From: JACQHM01 sp964535215
GTDB taxonomy: Bacteria > Methylomirabilota > Methylomirabilia > Methylomirabilales > JACQHM01
Direction of reading: 5' to 3'
DNA: 15,692 nucleotides
NCBI GenBank assembly: GCA_964535215.1
Contig: CAZHST010000060.1
Location: 1 to 15,692, forward strand
The translations under genes and the position numbers were made by a program. Positions 7,741 through 14,466 of the stretch are shown in pieces (position 1 is the stretch's first letter; each line of letters starts with the position of its first letter). Under the pieces are notes generated by a model. It did not search any database and had not been told where the DNA came from. It worked only from the letters and a program-made list of their open reading frames with translations.

Positions 7741-10700
7741 TTACCTTCCGTAAGGCGGCGAGTCCTCCCGGACCTGCATGGGCTGGGTCAGGGCGTCCAC
7801 TTCCAGCCAGTAGTGCTCAACTTTCGTGACCGCGTGCCAGGGGAACCTGGCCGGGTCCCTGATGGGTTCCTGGAGTTTCGGCTCTGTGTGGCAGTGCGTG
7901 ACCACGTAGAGCCAGTAGCAGTCCCGCCGGTCTTCCGCCACGCGCCGCTCGTTCGGGGTGAGGAGCACTCTCCCGGTCGGCCCGCCCAGGCCTTTCACCT
8001 CGATCAACCGGAGTTCACCGGAGCCCAAGTCCACACTGGTCAAATCATACCCTAGATTCTTCTCATGGACATCGTAGACCTGGCGACCCTGGGATCGCTC
8101 ATAGTCCATCGCCACCTGCATGGCGATGGTTTCGACCTCCGGAGAAGGCTTCAGCCGCTTCACCTCGGGACTCTCCCGCTCAGGATGGGGAAGGATGAGG
8201 ACGCTGGTCATCCGCTCCACTCCTTGGAGGGTCAAGGCTTTTTGCTGCTCCAGCTCCTCGCGCCGGCGTTCACGCCGCTCCAACAGCTTCTGGTGTTTCT
8301 CCTCCGCCTGGGCGAGAAGCCCCTTAGCCCCCTCATCACCCCTGGCAGCAGCTTCGGCGAAGCGGCCGATCTGCTCGTCGGCTTTCTGGATCAGCTCCGT
8401 CAAGGAAATCTCCACATGCAAGGACACCCGCTCGAGTTCTTGAAGCCGCTCCTTTTTGACTTCCTCGAGGAACGGCTGGAAGGCATGGGTGTGGAGCCAG
8501 GCCTGGGCCTCGGGTGCCAACGCGACGGGAGGGAGGGTTTCTGGAGCTGGGGCAGGAAGGCAATTCCCCAGGATCTCCGGGGATCGGAGGACCGGTTCGC
8601 CGGCTTCTCGAACCTCCACCGCAAAGAGGCGTTCGTGGACGACCTGCCCCAGACCGTCTACCACCCGCGCTCGGTAGAAATCGAGTCGAAGCGGTCGGTC
8701 GTGGTCCAGGGAATAGAAGCACGCGCCTTTCTGAAACGGCTCCTGGGCCTGGCTCAGGGTGTGGCGACGAATCGCCTCGAAGAGGGGGTGGCCGGGGGTC
8801 ACCCACTCCAGGTTGTGCGTTTCAGCCGTGTCGCGGTCGGTCGAGCATCGGGGGTACCGGTTCGCGAGAGGGGGAAGCTTCCAGTCCGGCTGCCGTTCGT
8901 ATCGCCTGAGGATCGGCGGGGTTGGCCCGACCGGGTCGAAGGTGTGAGGCAGGGTGGGCACCGGTTTGAGGGAGAACGGAATGGGGGCGGCGGCCTCCCT
9001 GAGGAACCGGGCCACGGTCTCTGGGACCACGCGACGCTCCTGGGCCTTCGCCTTCCGTTCAATCAGCATCGCCAAATTCAGCGTTTTCGTGGCAAGCCCT
9101 TCAAGGGCATTCTGGCAAATGGCCCGGAACTTCTCTTCATCCACGTTCCGAAGGAGGCGTTCCTCAAGGTCGACATCACTGAGCTGACCGGCGTAGTAGT
9201 CCCGGAGAACCCGCTCGATCTGGGCGGCGGGGAGCACTTCCCCGACGACATTAAAGACCGCGTCGTCGTCGAGGGCATCGCGGATCGCCTGGAGTTTCTC
9301 GAGGAGCTTCCTGAGGATTCGCCCTTCGATGGTGTTGCCGGCTACGAAGTTGAAAATGAGACAGTCTTTGGTCTGGCCGTAGCGGTGGATCCGCCCCATC
9401 CGCTGCTCGAGGCGGTTCGGGTTCCAGGGGATGTCGTAGTTGAACAGGATATGGCAGAACTGGAGGTTGATCCCTTCACCGGCTGCCTCGGTCGCTACGA
9501 GGACCTGGATCTGCCCTTCCTTGAACTGCTGCTCAGCGTAAAGACGAGTGTCGGGTTCATCGCGAGAGCCCGGCTTCATCCCGCCGTGGATAAAGCTGAC
9601 CCTAAAGCCCCACTCCTTGAGCTTCTTCACGAGGTAGTCGAGGGTGTCCCGGAACTCGGTGAAGATGAGGAGGCGTTTTTGAGGATCGTCGAAGAACCCT
9701 TCCTCGTGAAGGAGGTTTCGGAGGCGGGAGAGCTTTGTTTCCACCCCGGCCTCCTCGACCTCCTTGGCCCGTTCGGCTAACGCCTTCAATTGAGCCATCT
9801 CATCAGACACTTGCTGGGGATTCTTGGCGATGGTGATCACTTGTAAGGCGTTTTCGAGCCATTCCCGCTCTGCCTCCTCCATCTCCTCAAGCTCTTCTGG
9901 ATCCGGAAGCTCAGGGGGAGCGAACCGCAGAAGCTTCTCTGCTTTTCGGAGCAGCTCCTCAAGGCGGCTCGCCCGGTTTTCCAACGACCGTCGGAGGGCA
10001 TAGGTGCTGGAGGCGAGCCGCCGCTGGTAGAGGGCCATGAGAAAGCCCACGGCCCGGGACCGGGGATCATCCCCTTCGGCGGCCGCTTTGGCACTCTGCT
10101 CTTTGACAAAGCGGGTCACCGCCCGGTAGAGGTCGAACTCTGGGCCATCGAGGAGGAACTCGACCGTGTGCGGGATGCGCTTCGTGAAGATCTTTTTGGC
10201 CACCCAACTCCCATCAGGCTGGTGTTCTGGGAAGTACACCATGGCCTCTTTGGTCCGCCGGAGATAGAACGGGGCCCGCCGCCGCTCCATCGCCTCCCGG
10301 ATGGAGCGGACATCGGCGTAGGCGTCCTGATCGAGGAGCTGGAGGAAAAAGCTGAAATGGGCCGGATCCCCTTTGTGCGGGGTGGCGGTGAGGAAGAGGA
10401 AATGGTCGCTCGTGTCGCGGAGAAGTTCCCCCAGCCGGTACCGGAGCGTCTTATGCTCGGGGTCCGACGCCGACATCCGATGAGCTTCGTCCACGATCAC
10501 GAGGTCCCAGTGGACCTGCCGGAGCCCAGGCAGGATCTCTTTCCGTTTCGCGAGATCCAGTGAGGTGATGATCTGAGCGTTTTCGAGCCACTGGTTGATG
10601 CCGAATTGCTCTCGAATGTCGTCACCCTTCAGGACCAGGAACTTCTCGTCGAATTTCTCCCTGAGCTCCCTCTGCCATTGAAACGTGAGGTTGGCCGGGC

Positions 10701-11166
10701 AGACGATCAGAATCCGCTCCACCAGCCCCCGGAGCTTCAGCTCCCGGAGGAGGAGGCCCGCCATGATCGTCTTTCCCGCTCCTGCATCGTCGGCCAGAAG
10801 GAAACGCACCCTCGGGAGTTTGAGGAGGTACTCGTAGACGGCCTCAAGCTGATGGGGCAGCGGATCCACACGGGAGACTGAGAGTCCGAAGTAGGGATCG
10901 AACTCGTAGGCGATCCCCAGGGTATAGGCTTGGAGTCCCAGGCGGAGGAGCTGGCCGTCGCCATCGTAGGTGGGGCCGACAATCTGGATGCGAATGGTTT
11001 TGAGGTCTTGGATGGTGAGGGTTACCCTGCGGAACCACTCCGTTCGCATCCCAACGAGACCAACGGTCCAGATTCCCGGTCCGTTGGCTACGACGGTCTC
11101 AACCCGCATAGGCTCGTCGAACTGCGGGCCTTCGAGGATGGAGCCTGGGAGAATTTCCGGTGGCAT
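7741..11166 (-). CDS. SNF2-type helicase with C-terminal DUF3883 nuclease-like domain
   Basis: A 1141-residue protein and the first gene of the operon. Helicase motifs appear in order: DDAGAGKT at 126-133, DEAH at 226-229, TATPH at 260-264, and the motif V/VI region ATEAAGEGINLQF through QRMGRIHRYGQ at about 560-598. A long coiled-coil-like region rich in Glu/Arg follows before the end. From about residue 1018 the DUF3883 domain has NLGYDL (D1041) and LIEVKG (E1056, K1058), the D...ExK pattern of restriction-type nucleases. The protein resembles DISARM class 1 drmD helicases in its motor, but I cannot assign it to that family. It probably translocates on DNA and may cut it. The ATG at 11166 has a GAGGT ribosome site. 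Confidence 0.93.
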   Translation of the reverse strand: MPPEILPGSILEGPQFDEPMRVETVVANGPGIWTVGLVGMRTEWFRRVTLTIQDLKTIRIQIVGPTYDGDGQLLRLGLQAYTLGIAYEFDPYFGLSVSRVDPLPHQLEAVYEYLLKLPRVRFLLADDAGAGKTIMAGLLLRELKLRGLVERILIVCPANLTFQWQRELREKFDEKFLVLKGDDIREQFGINQWLENAQIITSLDLAKRKEILPGLRQVHWDLVIVDEAHRMSASDPEHKTLRYRLGELLRDTSDHFLFLTATPHKGDPAHFSFFLQLLDQDAYADVRSIREAMERRRAPFYLRRTKEAMVYFPEHQPDGSWVAKKIFTKRIPHTVEFLLDGPEFDLYRAVTRFVKEQSAKAAAEGDDPRSRAVGFLMALYQRRLASSTYALRRSLENRASRLEELLRKAEKLLRFAPPELPDPEELEEMEEAEREWLENALQVITIAKNPQQVSDEMAQLKALAERAKEVEEAGVETKLSRLRNLLHEEGFFDDPQKRLLIFTEFRDTLDYLVKKLKEWGFRVSFIHGGMKPGSRDEPDTRLYAEQQFKEGQIQVLVATEAAGEGINLQFCHILFNYDIPWNPNRLEQRMGRIHRYGQTKDCLIFNFVAGNTIEGRILRKLLEKLQAIRDALDDDAVFNVVGEVLPAAQIERVLRDYYAGQLSDVDLEERLLRNVDEEKFRAICQNALEGLATKTLNLAMLIERKAKAQERRVVPETVARFLREAAAPIPFSLKPVPTLPHTFDPVGPTPPILRRYERQPDWKLPPLANRYPRCSTDRDTAETHNLEWVTPGHPLFEAIRRHTLSQAQEPFQKGACFYSLDHDRPLRLDFYRARVVDGLGQVVHERLFAVEVREAGEPVLRSPEILGNCLPAPAPETLPPVALAPEAQAWLHTHAFQPFLEEVKKERLQELERVSLHVEISLTELIQKADEQIGRFAEAAARGDEGAKGLLAQAEEKHQKLLERRERRREELEQQKALTLQGVERMTSVLILPHPERESPEVKRLKPSPEVETIAMQVAMDYERSQGRQVYDVHEKNLGYDLTSVDLGSGELRLIEVKGLGGPTGRVLLTPNERRVAEDRRDCYWLYVVTHCHTEPKLQEPIRDPARFPWHAVTKVEHYWLEVDALTQPMQVREDSPPYGR

Positions 11167-11216
11167 GTGACCTCGAAATCGGGTCTCTGCCCTTTAGCAT
11201 TTCTATTGTGTCGTCA

Positions 11217-11245
11217 ACTATGCCACAGTATTAGGGCAAATTCAA
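11217..11245 (-). promoter_or_regulatory. Promoter candidate for the defence operon
   Basis: On the minus strand TTGAAT (11245-11240) and CATAGT (11222-11217) are separated by 17 bases, a sigma70-like arrangement with four of six matches in each box. Transcription would start about 40 bases before the helicase ATG. The local A+T content is higher than in the rest of the window. An alternative pair (TTGATA with TAATAC) overlaps it, so the exact boxes are uncertain. Confidence 0.4.
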
Positions 11246-11368
11246 GGGTTATCAAGGCAGGCAGGGAAGGGGGACTGACGCCATCTGAGGTGGAGAAAAA
11301 TCGCCTCCTATAGTAAGGGGGATAGTCCTCAGGGACTGATATCTGAAGCGTAGCTCTGTTATGACGGG

Positions 11369-11566
11369 TCAGAATACCCGGAACCGGTGCTCCAGGTACT
11401 CCCGCTTGTCGATCACCCCCTCCTCATAGAGCCGCCCCCAGGGCCTCTTCAAGAAGCCTCCCCCGCCGCCAGGCTGAACGACGAGGCTGAGGAGCAAGAT
11501 CCCGGCGGCCAGGGCCAGCTCCATCGGCGAGCCCACCCGGAGCCGCCTTCCGATTGCTCCCCCCAC
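11369..11566 (-). CDS. Small membrane protein with SHOCT-like C-terminus
   Basis: From a GTG at 11566 the frame gives 65 residues. A basic N-terminus precedes a single membrane segment (ELALAAGILLLSLVV), a Gly-rich turn (PGGGGGF) and a C-terminal RLYEEGVIDKREYLEHRF, which resembles the SHOCT motif of short membrane-tethered proteins. I chose this start for its GGGGGGAGG ribosome site about 8 bases upstream. An upstream GTG at 11614 overlaps a hairpin, and an internal ATG at 11524 lacks a good site. It is divergent from the lysis cluster. Function unknown. Confidence 0.6.
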   Translation of the reverse strand: MGGAIGRRLRVGSPMELALAAGILLLSLVVQPGGGGGFLKRPWGRLYEEGVIDKREYLEHRFRVF

Positions 11567-11594
11567 CCAAAAGCCCTCCCCCCAAGCTGACCTT

Positions 11595-11617
11595 CCTGTC
11601 TGCGTGCGACGCACAGG
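11595..11617. repeat. Hairpin between the divergent genes
   Basis: TGCGT-GCG-ACGCA at 11601-11613 is extended by CCTG (11595-11598) and CAGG (11614-11617) with a two-base bulge. It sits just upstream of the SHOCT-like gene and about 60 bp before the first plus-strand gene, so it could be a regulatory site or a small interspersed palindrome. Confidence 0.45.
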
Positions 11618-11676
11618 CAGGCCGATTCTTTGCCATGCGCTGACACCCGTCCTCGACAGCCTTCCCTCGTTCCGGC

Positions 11677-11931
11677 ATGCTCAAGGGCATGGAGCTGGAG
11701 CTTCTGAAACTGTTCGCCAATGCCGGAGTCCCGGCGCTCCTCCTCTTCTACCTCGTCTGGCAGCATGTGGCTTTCTCGAAGCAACTGCTGGAGGCGATCA
11801 CCCGGCTGACGGAGAAGATCGACAGCCTGGCCCAGGAGTTCCACCGGGCGCAGGAAGAGGCGACCAATAAGCTCCTCCGGGCCCAAAGTGACCTGGAGAA
11901 GGTCCTGCTCCAGCTCATCGCCAAGCGCTAA
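11677..11931 (+). CDS. BhlA/UviB-like holin candidate
   Basis: An 84-residue protein with one hydrophobic segment (residues about 12-33, with VPALLLFYLVWQHVAF) followed by a long charged helix (34-82) ending in basic residues. This layout, and the opening MELELLKLFANAG, resemble BhlA/UviB-type phage and bacteriocin holins, which form membrane lesions. The second ATG at 11689 matches the family start better, but neither start has a clear ribosome site. It begins a run of closely spaced plus-strand genes that includes a cell-wall hydrolase, which supports a lysis role. A general membrane-anchored coiled-coil protein is the alternative. Confidence 0.65.
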   Translation: MLKGMELELLKLFANAGVPALLLFYLVWQHVAFSKQLLEAITRLTEKIDSLAQEFHRAQEEATNKLLRAQSDLEKVLLQLIAKR

Positions 11932-11948
11932 CGAAAGGGGGTGATTTG

Positions 11949-12128
11949 ATGGCGCTCCATCGGTCCAGGCCTAAGAGACCAGCCAAGCAGAAGAAGACGA
12001 AACCAGCCAGGAGCCAGCCGGTGAAGTCCATCGCAGCCCTGCGACCGGGCCGTGCGGTGGATTGGCTTCCGGTGGCCCAGGCCCTGATTCCCCTGCTCCA
12101 GGGGCTCCTGAGTGCGCTGAAACGCTAG
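11949..12128 (+). CDS. Short basic peptide of the lysis cluster, unknown function
   Basis: A 59-residue peptide. The first half is very basic (RPKRPAKQKKTKPARS), and the second forms a hydrophobic helix (VDWLPVAQALIPLLQGLLSALKR). The ATG at 11949 follows an AAAGGGGGTGA ribosome site and lies 17 bp after the holin-like stop; a TTG one codon earlier is less likely. The strong ribosome site and tight spacing support a real gene. It may be a membrane- or DNA-interacting accessory protein, but I recognise no family. Confidence 0.6.
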   Translation: MALHRSRPKRPAKQKKTKPARSQPVKSIAALRPGRAVDWLPVAQALIPLLQGLLSALKR

Positions 12129-12159
12129 GGCAAAGGGTTCAAGGGGAAGGGAGGAAACG

Positions 12160-12501
12160 ATGGCAGAGAAAGCGTTGACGCGACCACCGATTCGACCGCC
12201 CAAGCGGAAGGCCCGGGTGCTGCATGAGGCGGACGTTCTGAACACCGTTTCCCAGGCCGTCCAGGGCACCACCAAGAAACAGATCCGGGCTGTGCTCAAA
12301 GCGACCTTTCAGGCCCTTGCCGAGGCCCTGGCCCGGGGGGAGTCGGTGGCCTACACCGGCTTCGGGAAGTTCTACCCCACGACCCTGAAGGCTCGAACGG
12401 GGCGGGATCCCCGAACGGGAGAGGCGATCCGCCTCCCGGCCCGGACGGTGCCCCGGTTCCGGCCCGGGAAGGTGCTCAAGGACCTCGTGGCTGGAACGTA
12501 A
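12160..12501 (+). CDS. HU-family DNA-binding protein with basic N-terminal extension
   Basis: A 113-residue HU/IHF-like protein. The HU fold spans about residues 23-110: a helical region (VLNTVSQAVQGTTKKQI, ATFQALAEALARGESV), then the conserved GFGKFYPTTLKARTGRDPRTGE segment and the strand PARTVPRFRPGKVLKDL. The first 22 residues add a Pro/Lys/Arg-rich extension absent from ordinary HU. The start has a GGGAGG ribosome site. Such proteins bend DNA; in phage clusters they may serve replication or packaging. It is encoded 2 bp before the hydrolase start, so the two are probably translated together. Confidence 0.9.
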   Translation: MAEKALTRPPIRPPKRKARVLHEADVLNTVSQAVQGTTKKQIRAVLKATFQALAEALARGESVAYTGFGKFYPTTLKARTGRDPRTGEAIRLPARTVPRFRPGKVLKDLVAGT

Positions 12502-12503
12502 CG

Positions 12504-13424
12504 ATGCCCCGGTGTGTCTTTGCTCGCGGGGCACGGGGGTGGCTGATCCGGAAGCTCCAGGCCCGGCTTCGTCCCTTCTATGCCGGGGTGCTCGATGGCC
12601 TCTTTGGCCCGAAGACGGAAGCCGGGGTGCGGGGCTACCAGGAAGCCCATGCCCTGCCTGCCACCGGCCAGGTGGATGGCGCCACCTGGGAGGCCGTGAT
12701 GGGGACTCCGATCCCCGCCCTCTTTGACCGGTGCCTCCAGCTCATCGCCGCCTTCGAGGGGCATGGCTTCTCCACGCTCCGGGGGAACTGGGATGGGGCC
12801 TGGCTCACGTGGGGGATCATCGGCTTCACCCTGAAATCTGGCAGCCTCCGCCGGATCGTCCTGGAGGCGTTTCAAGAAGATCCCACCCTCGTCCAGGCGG
12901 CCTTTGGGGAGCGGACCGAGGAGCTGCTCCAATGGCTCCAGGCTCCCCGAGCGGAGCAAGAGGCCTGGGCGAACCGGATCAGCCTTGGAGCCTCGAAGAT
13001 TCAGGTGGCCGAGCCCTGGCGCTCGGCCTTCGCCGCCTTCGGGGAGCAAGAGCCCGTCCAGGCCCTCCAGCGTCGGGAGGCCTATGAGGGCTATTTTCGC
13101 CCTGCCCTGAAGACCGCCCGCCGCTACGGGCTCAAGACCGAGCTCGGCATCGCCTTGTGCTTCAACATCCAGGTGCAGCATGGGGGAATCCCCCCTCAGG
13201 CCAAGGCGAAACTGGCAAAGGCGATGAAGGCCGGCCCGGTGGAAGACGAACAGGGGCTCCGGCTCCTCCTGGCCCAGGCGGTGGCTGAGGAGGCCACCCC
13301 CCGGGTTCAGGCGGATGTCCTGGCCCGGACCCGGTGCCTCGCGACAGGCACTGGAGTGGTCCACAACGAACGGTTTGATCTCACCGCCTGGGGCCTGGCC
13401 GACCTGCCCGCCGAAATTGGGTAG
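12504..13424 (+). CDS. Endolysin-like protein: peptidoglycan-binding domain plus GH46-like hydrolase
   Basis: A 306-residue protein. Residues about 8-67 form a PG_binding_1 domain (LIRKLQARL, DGLFGPKTEAGVRGYQEAH, GQVDGATWEAVMG). Residues about 73-299 resemble GH46 chitosanase/lysozyme-like enzymes. E85 in AAFEGHGF fits the catalytic acid, and D97 in NWDGAWLTWGIIGF lines up with the Asp of the family motif DG-x3-T-x-GIIGF. The loop between them is shorter than in the well-known chitosanases. No signal peptide is visible, so export would need a holin, and holin-like genes flank it. The substrate is probably peptidoglycan, judging from the binding domain; chitosan is the alternative. Its own ribosome site is weak and coupling to the HU gene is likely. 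Confidence 0.82.
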   Translation: MPRCVFARGARGWLIRKLQARLRPFYAGVLDGLFGPKTEAGVRGYQEAHALPATGQVDGATWEAVMGTPIPALFDRCLQLIAAFEGHGFSTLRGNWDGAWLTWGIIGFTLKSGSLRRIVLEAFQEDPTLVQAAFGERTEELLQWLQAPRAEQEAWANRISLGASKIQVAEPWRSAFAAFGEQEPVQALQRREAYEGYFRPALKTARRYGLKTELGIALCFNIQVQHGGIPPQAKAKLAKAMKAGPVEDEQGLRLLLAQAVAEEATPRVQADVLARTRCLATGTGVVHNERFDLTAWGLADLPAEIG

Positions 13425-13454
13425 GCCCCCTCAACCAAAGGAAAGGAGGACCCC

Positions 13455-13628
13455 ATGACGGACTGGAAGACGACGGTGACGGGGTTGCTGGCGGCGCTCC
13501 TTCCCTGGCTCAAGACCCTCGTCCCCGACCTGGCCCCGATCCTGGATGCCGCGGGATCGCTCGCCCTGGCCCTGTTCGCCTATTTTGCGAAGGACAAAGA
13601 GCCAGCCAAACCGAGGAGGATGCCATGA
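13455..13628 (+). CDS. Second holin-like small membrane peptide
   Basis: A 57-residue peptide beginning MTDWKTTVTGLLAALLPWLK. It has two hydrophobic stretches (about 7-17 and 29-45) and a short charged tail (AKDKEPAKPRRMP). The layout is like small phage holin-type peptides found next to endolysins. The ATG follows a strong GAAAGGAGGA site by four bases. Its TGA overlaps the metacaspase ATG as ATGA at 13625-13628, so translation of the protease is probably coupled to it. It is too short for many gene finders. Confidence 0.72.
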   Translation: MTDWKTTVTGLLAALLPWLKTLVPDLAPILDAAGSLALALFAYFAKDKEPAKPRRMP

Positions 13629-14422
13629 AGAAAGCCCTGCTGGTGGGGATCAACCGATACCGCATCCCGGGAGCGAATCTCCGGGGGTGTGTGAACGATG
13701 TCAAGCTGATGAGCCGGGTCCTCCGGCGCTTCGGCTTCAAGCGGCAGGACCTCACGGTGCTCACCGATGCTGCCGCGACGAAGGGGGCCATCCTCCAGGC
13801 GCTGAAGACCCTGGTCCAGGGTGCCCAGCCGGGGGATGTGCTGGTCTACTACCACTCCGGCCACGGGACGAATGTCCCGGACCAGGACGGGGACGAGGCC
13901 GATCAGCGGGATGAGGTCCTGGTCACGCATGACCATAGCTGGAGAGCGCCGCTTCGGGATGATGAGCTGTCGGCCCTCCTGAAGCGGGTGCCGGAGGGGG
14001 TCTCGCTGACCGTCATCATCGACACCTGCTTCTCCGGCACGATCACCCGCGCCCTCCCCATCCAAGGCTTCAGGACGCCCCGCTTCCTTCCCAGCCCCCG
14101 GGACCTCCTGGCGGTGGAATCGGGATGCGCCTGCACCGGGAGGATGAGGACGCCCATCAAGGAGTTGGTCAATGTCAAGCTGGGCCACCTGCTTCTTTCA
14201 GCCTGCCGGGAGGATGAAGTGTCGGAGGAGGATCGCTTCGGGAAGCGGATCCAGGGGGCCTTCACCGCTGCCCTGGCCCAGGTCCTCCTTGACGCGAAGA
14301 CGCCCCTGAGCTATCGAGCCGTTCACGAGGAAGTCACTCGCCTCCTCCGCCGCTGGCGCTTTGCCCAGACCCCCCAACTGGAAGGGGAGGAGGCCCGCTG
14401 GAACCAGCCCTTTAGTGAATAG
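13625..14422 (+). CDS. Metacaspase (caspase-fold cysteine protease, peptidase C14)
   Basis: A 265-residue type I-like metacaspase without a prodomain. The p20 part starts at KKALLVGINRY. The catalytic His is H80 in YYHSGHGT (74-82), followed by the conserved VPDQDGDEADQRDEVL stretch at 84-99. The catalytic Cys is C135 in IIDTCFSGT. The p10-like part has LLSACREDEVSEED and IQGAFTAALAQVL. All expected catalytic residues are present, so cleavage after Arg/Lys is likely from family knowledge. It has a GAGGAGGA ribosome site at 13613-13620 and an ATGA overlap with the holin-like gene. Bacterial metacaspases are linked to cell death, stress or defence; within a lysis cluster this one could process a lysis or structural protein or act as a death effector. 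Both roles are inference. Confidence 0.9.
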   Translation: MKKALLVGINRYRIPGANLRGCVNDVKLMSRVLRRFGFKRQDLTVLTDAAATKGAILQALKTLVQGAQPGDVLVYYHSGHGTNVPDQDGDEADQRDEVLVTHDHSWRAPLRDDELSALLKRVPEGVSLTVIIDTCFSGTITRALPIQGFRTPRFLPSPRDLLAVESGCACTGRMRTPIKELVNVKLGHLLLSACREDEVSEEDRFGKRIQGAFTAALAQVLLDAKTPLSYRAVHEEVTRLLRRWRFAQTPQLEGEEARWNQPFSE

Positions 14423-14466
14423 TGATCGGATCACTACCCACTACCCACTATTCACCACCCACTATG
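14415..14466. repeat. Heptamer tandem array and inverted repeat between metacaspase and PLD remnant
   Basis: Five units of a 7-base repeat run from 14432 to 14466: CACTACC twice, then CACTATT, CACCACC and CACTATG. An inverted repeat GTGAATAGTG (14415-14424) and CACTATTCAC (14446-14455) overlaps it and includes the metacaspase stop. A second palindrome TAGTGATC-G-GATCACTA lies at 14420-14436. There is no T-run, so a classic terminator is not supported. Confidence 0.7.

Noticed and set aside
8065..9780. Long plus-strand open frame (571 codons) opposite the helicase
   Set aside because: It is the antisense shadow of a clearly conserved helicase; high G+C keeps stop codons rare in this frame. 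No family match and no ribosome site.
11365..11380. CGGGT-CAGAAT-ACCCG hairpin as terminator of the SHOCT-like gene
   Set aside because: The stem is only 5 bp, overlaps the stop codon, and has no T-run on the minus strand.
12372..13364. Long minus-strand open frame opposite the hydrolase
   Set aside because: Gly/Pro/Leu-rich composition typical of a shadow; the plus strand carries a clear two-domain hydrolase.
14432..14466. CRISPR array
   Set aside because: Units are 7 bases long, contiguous and without spacers; no cas gene is present.
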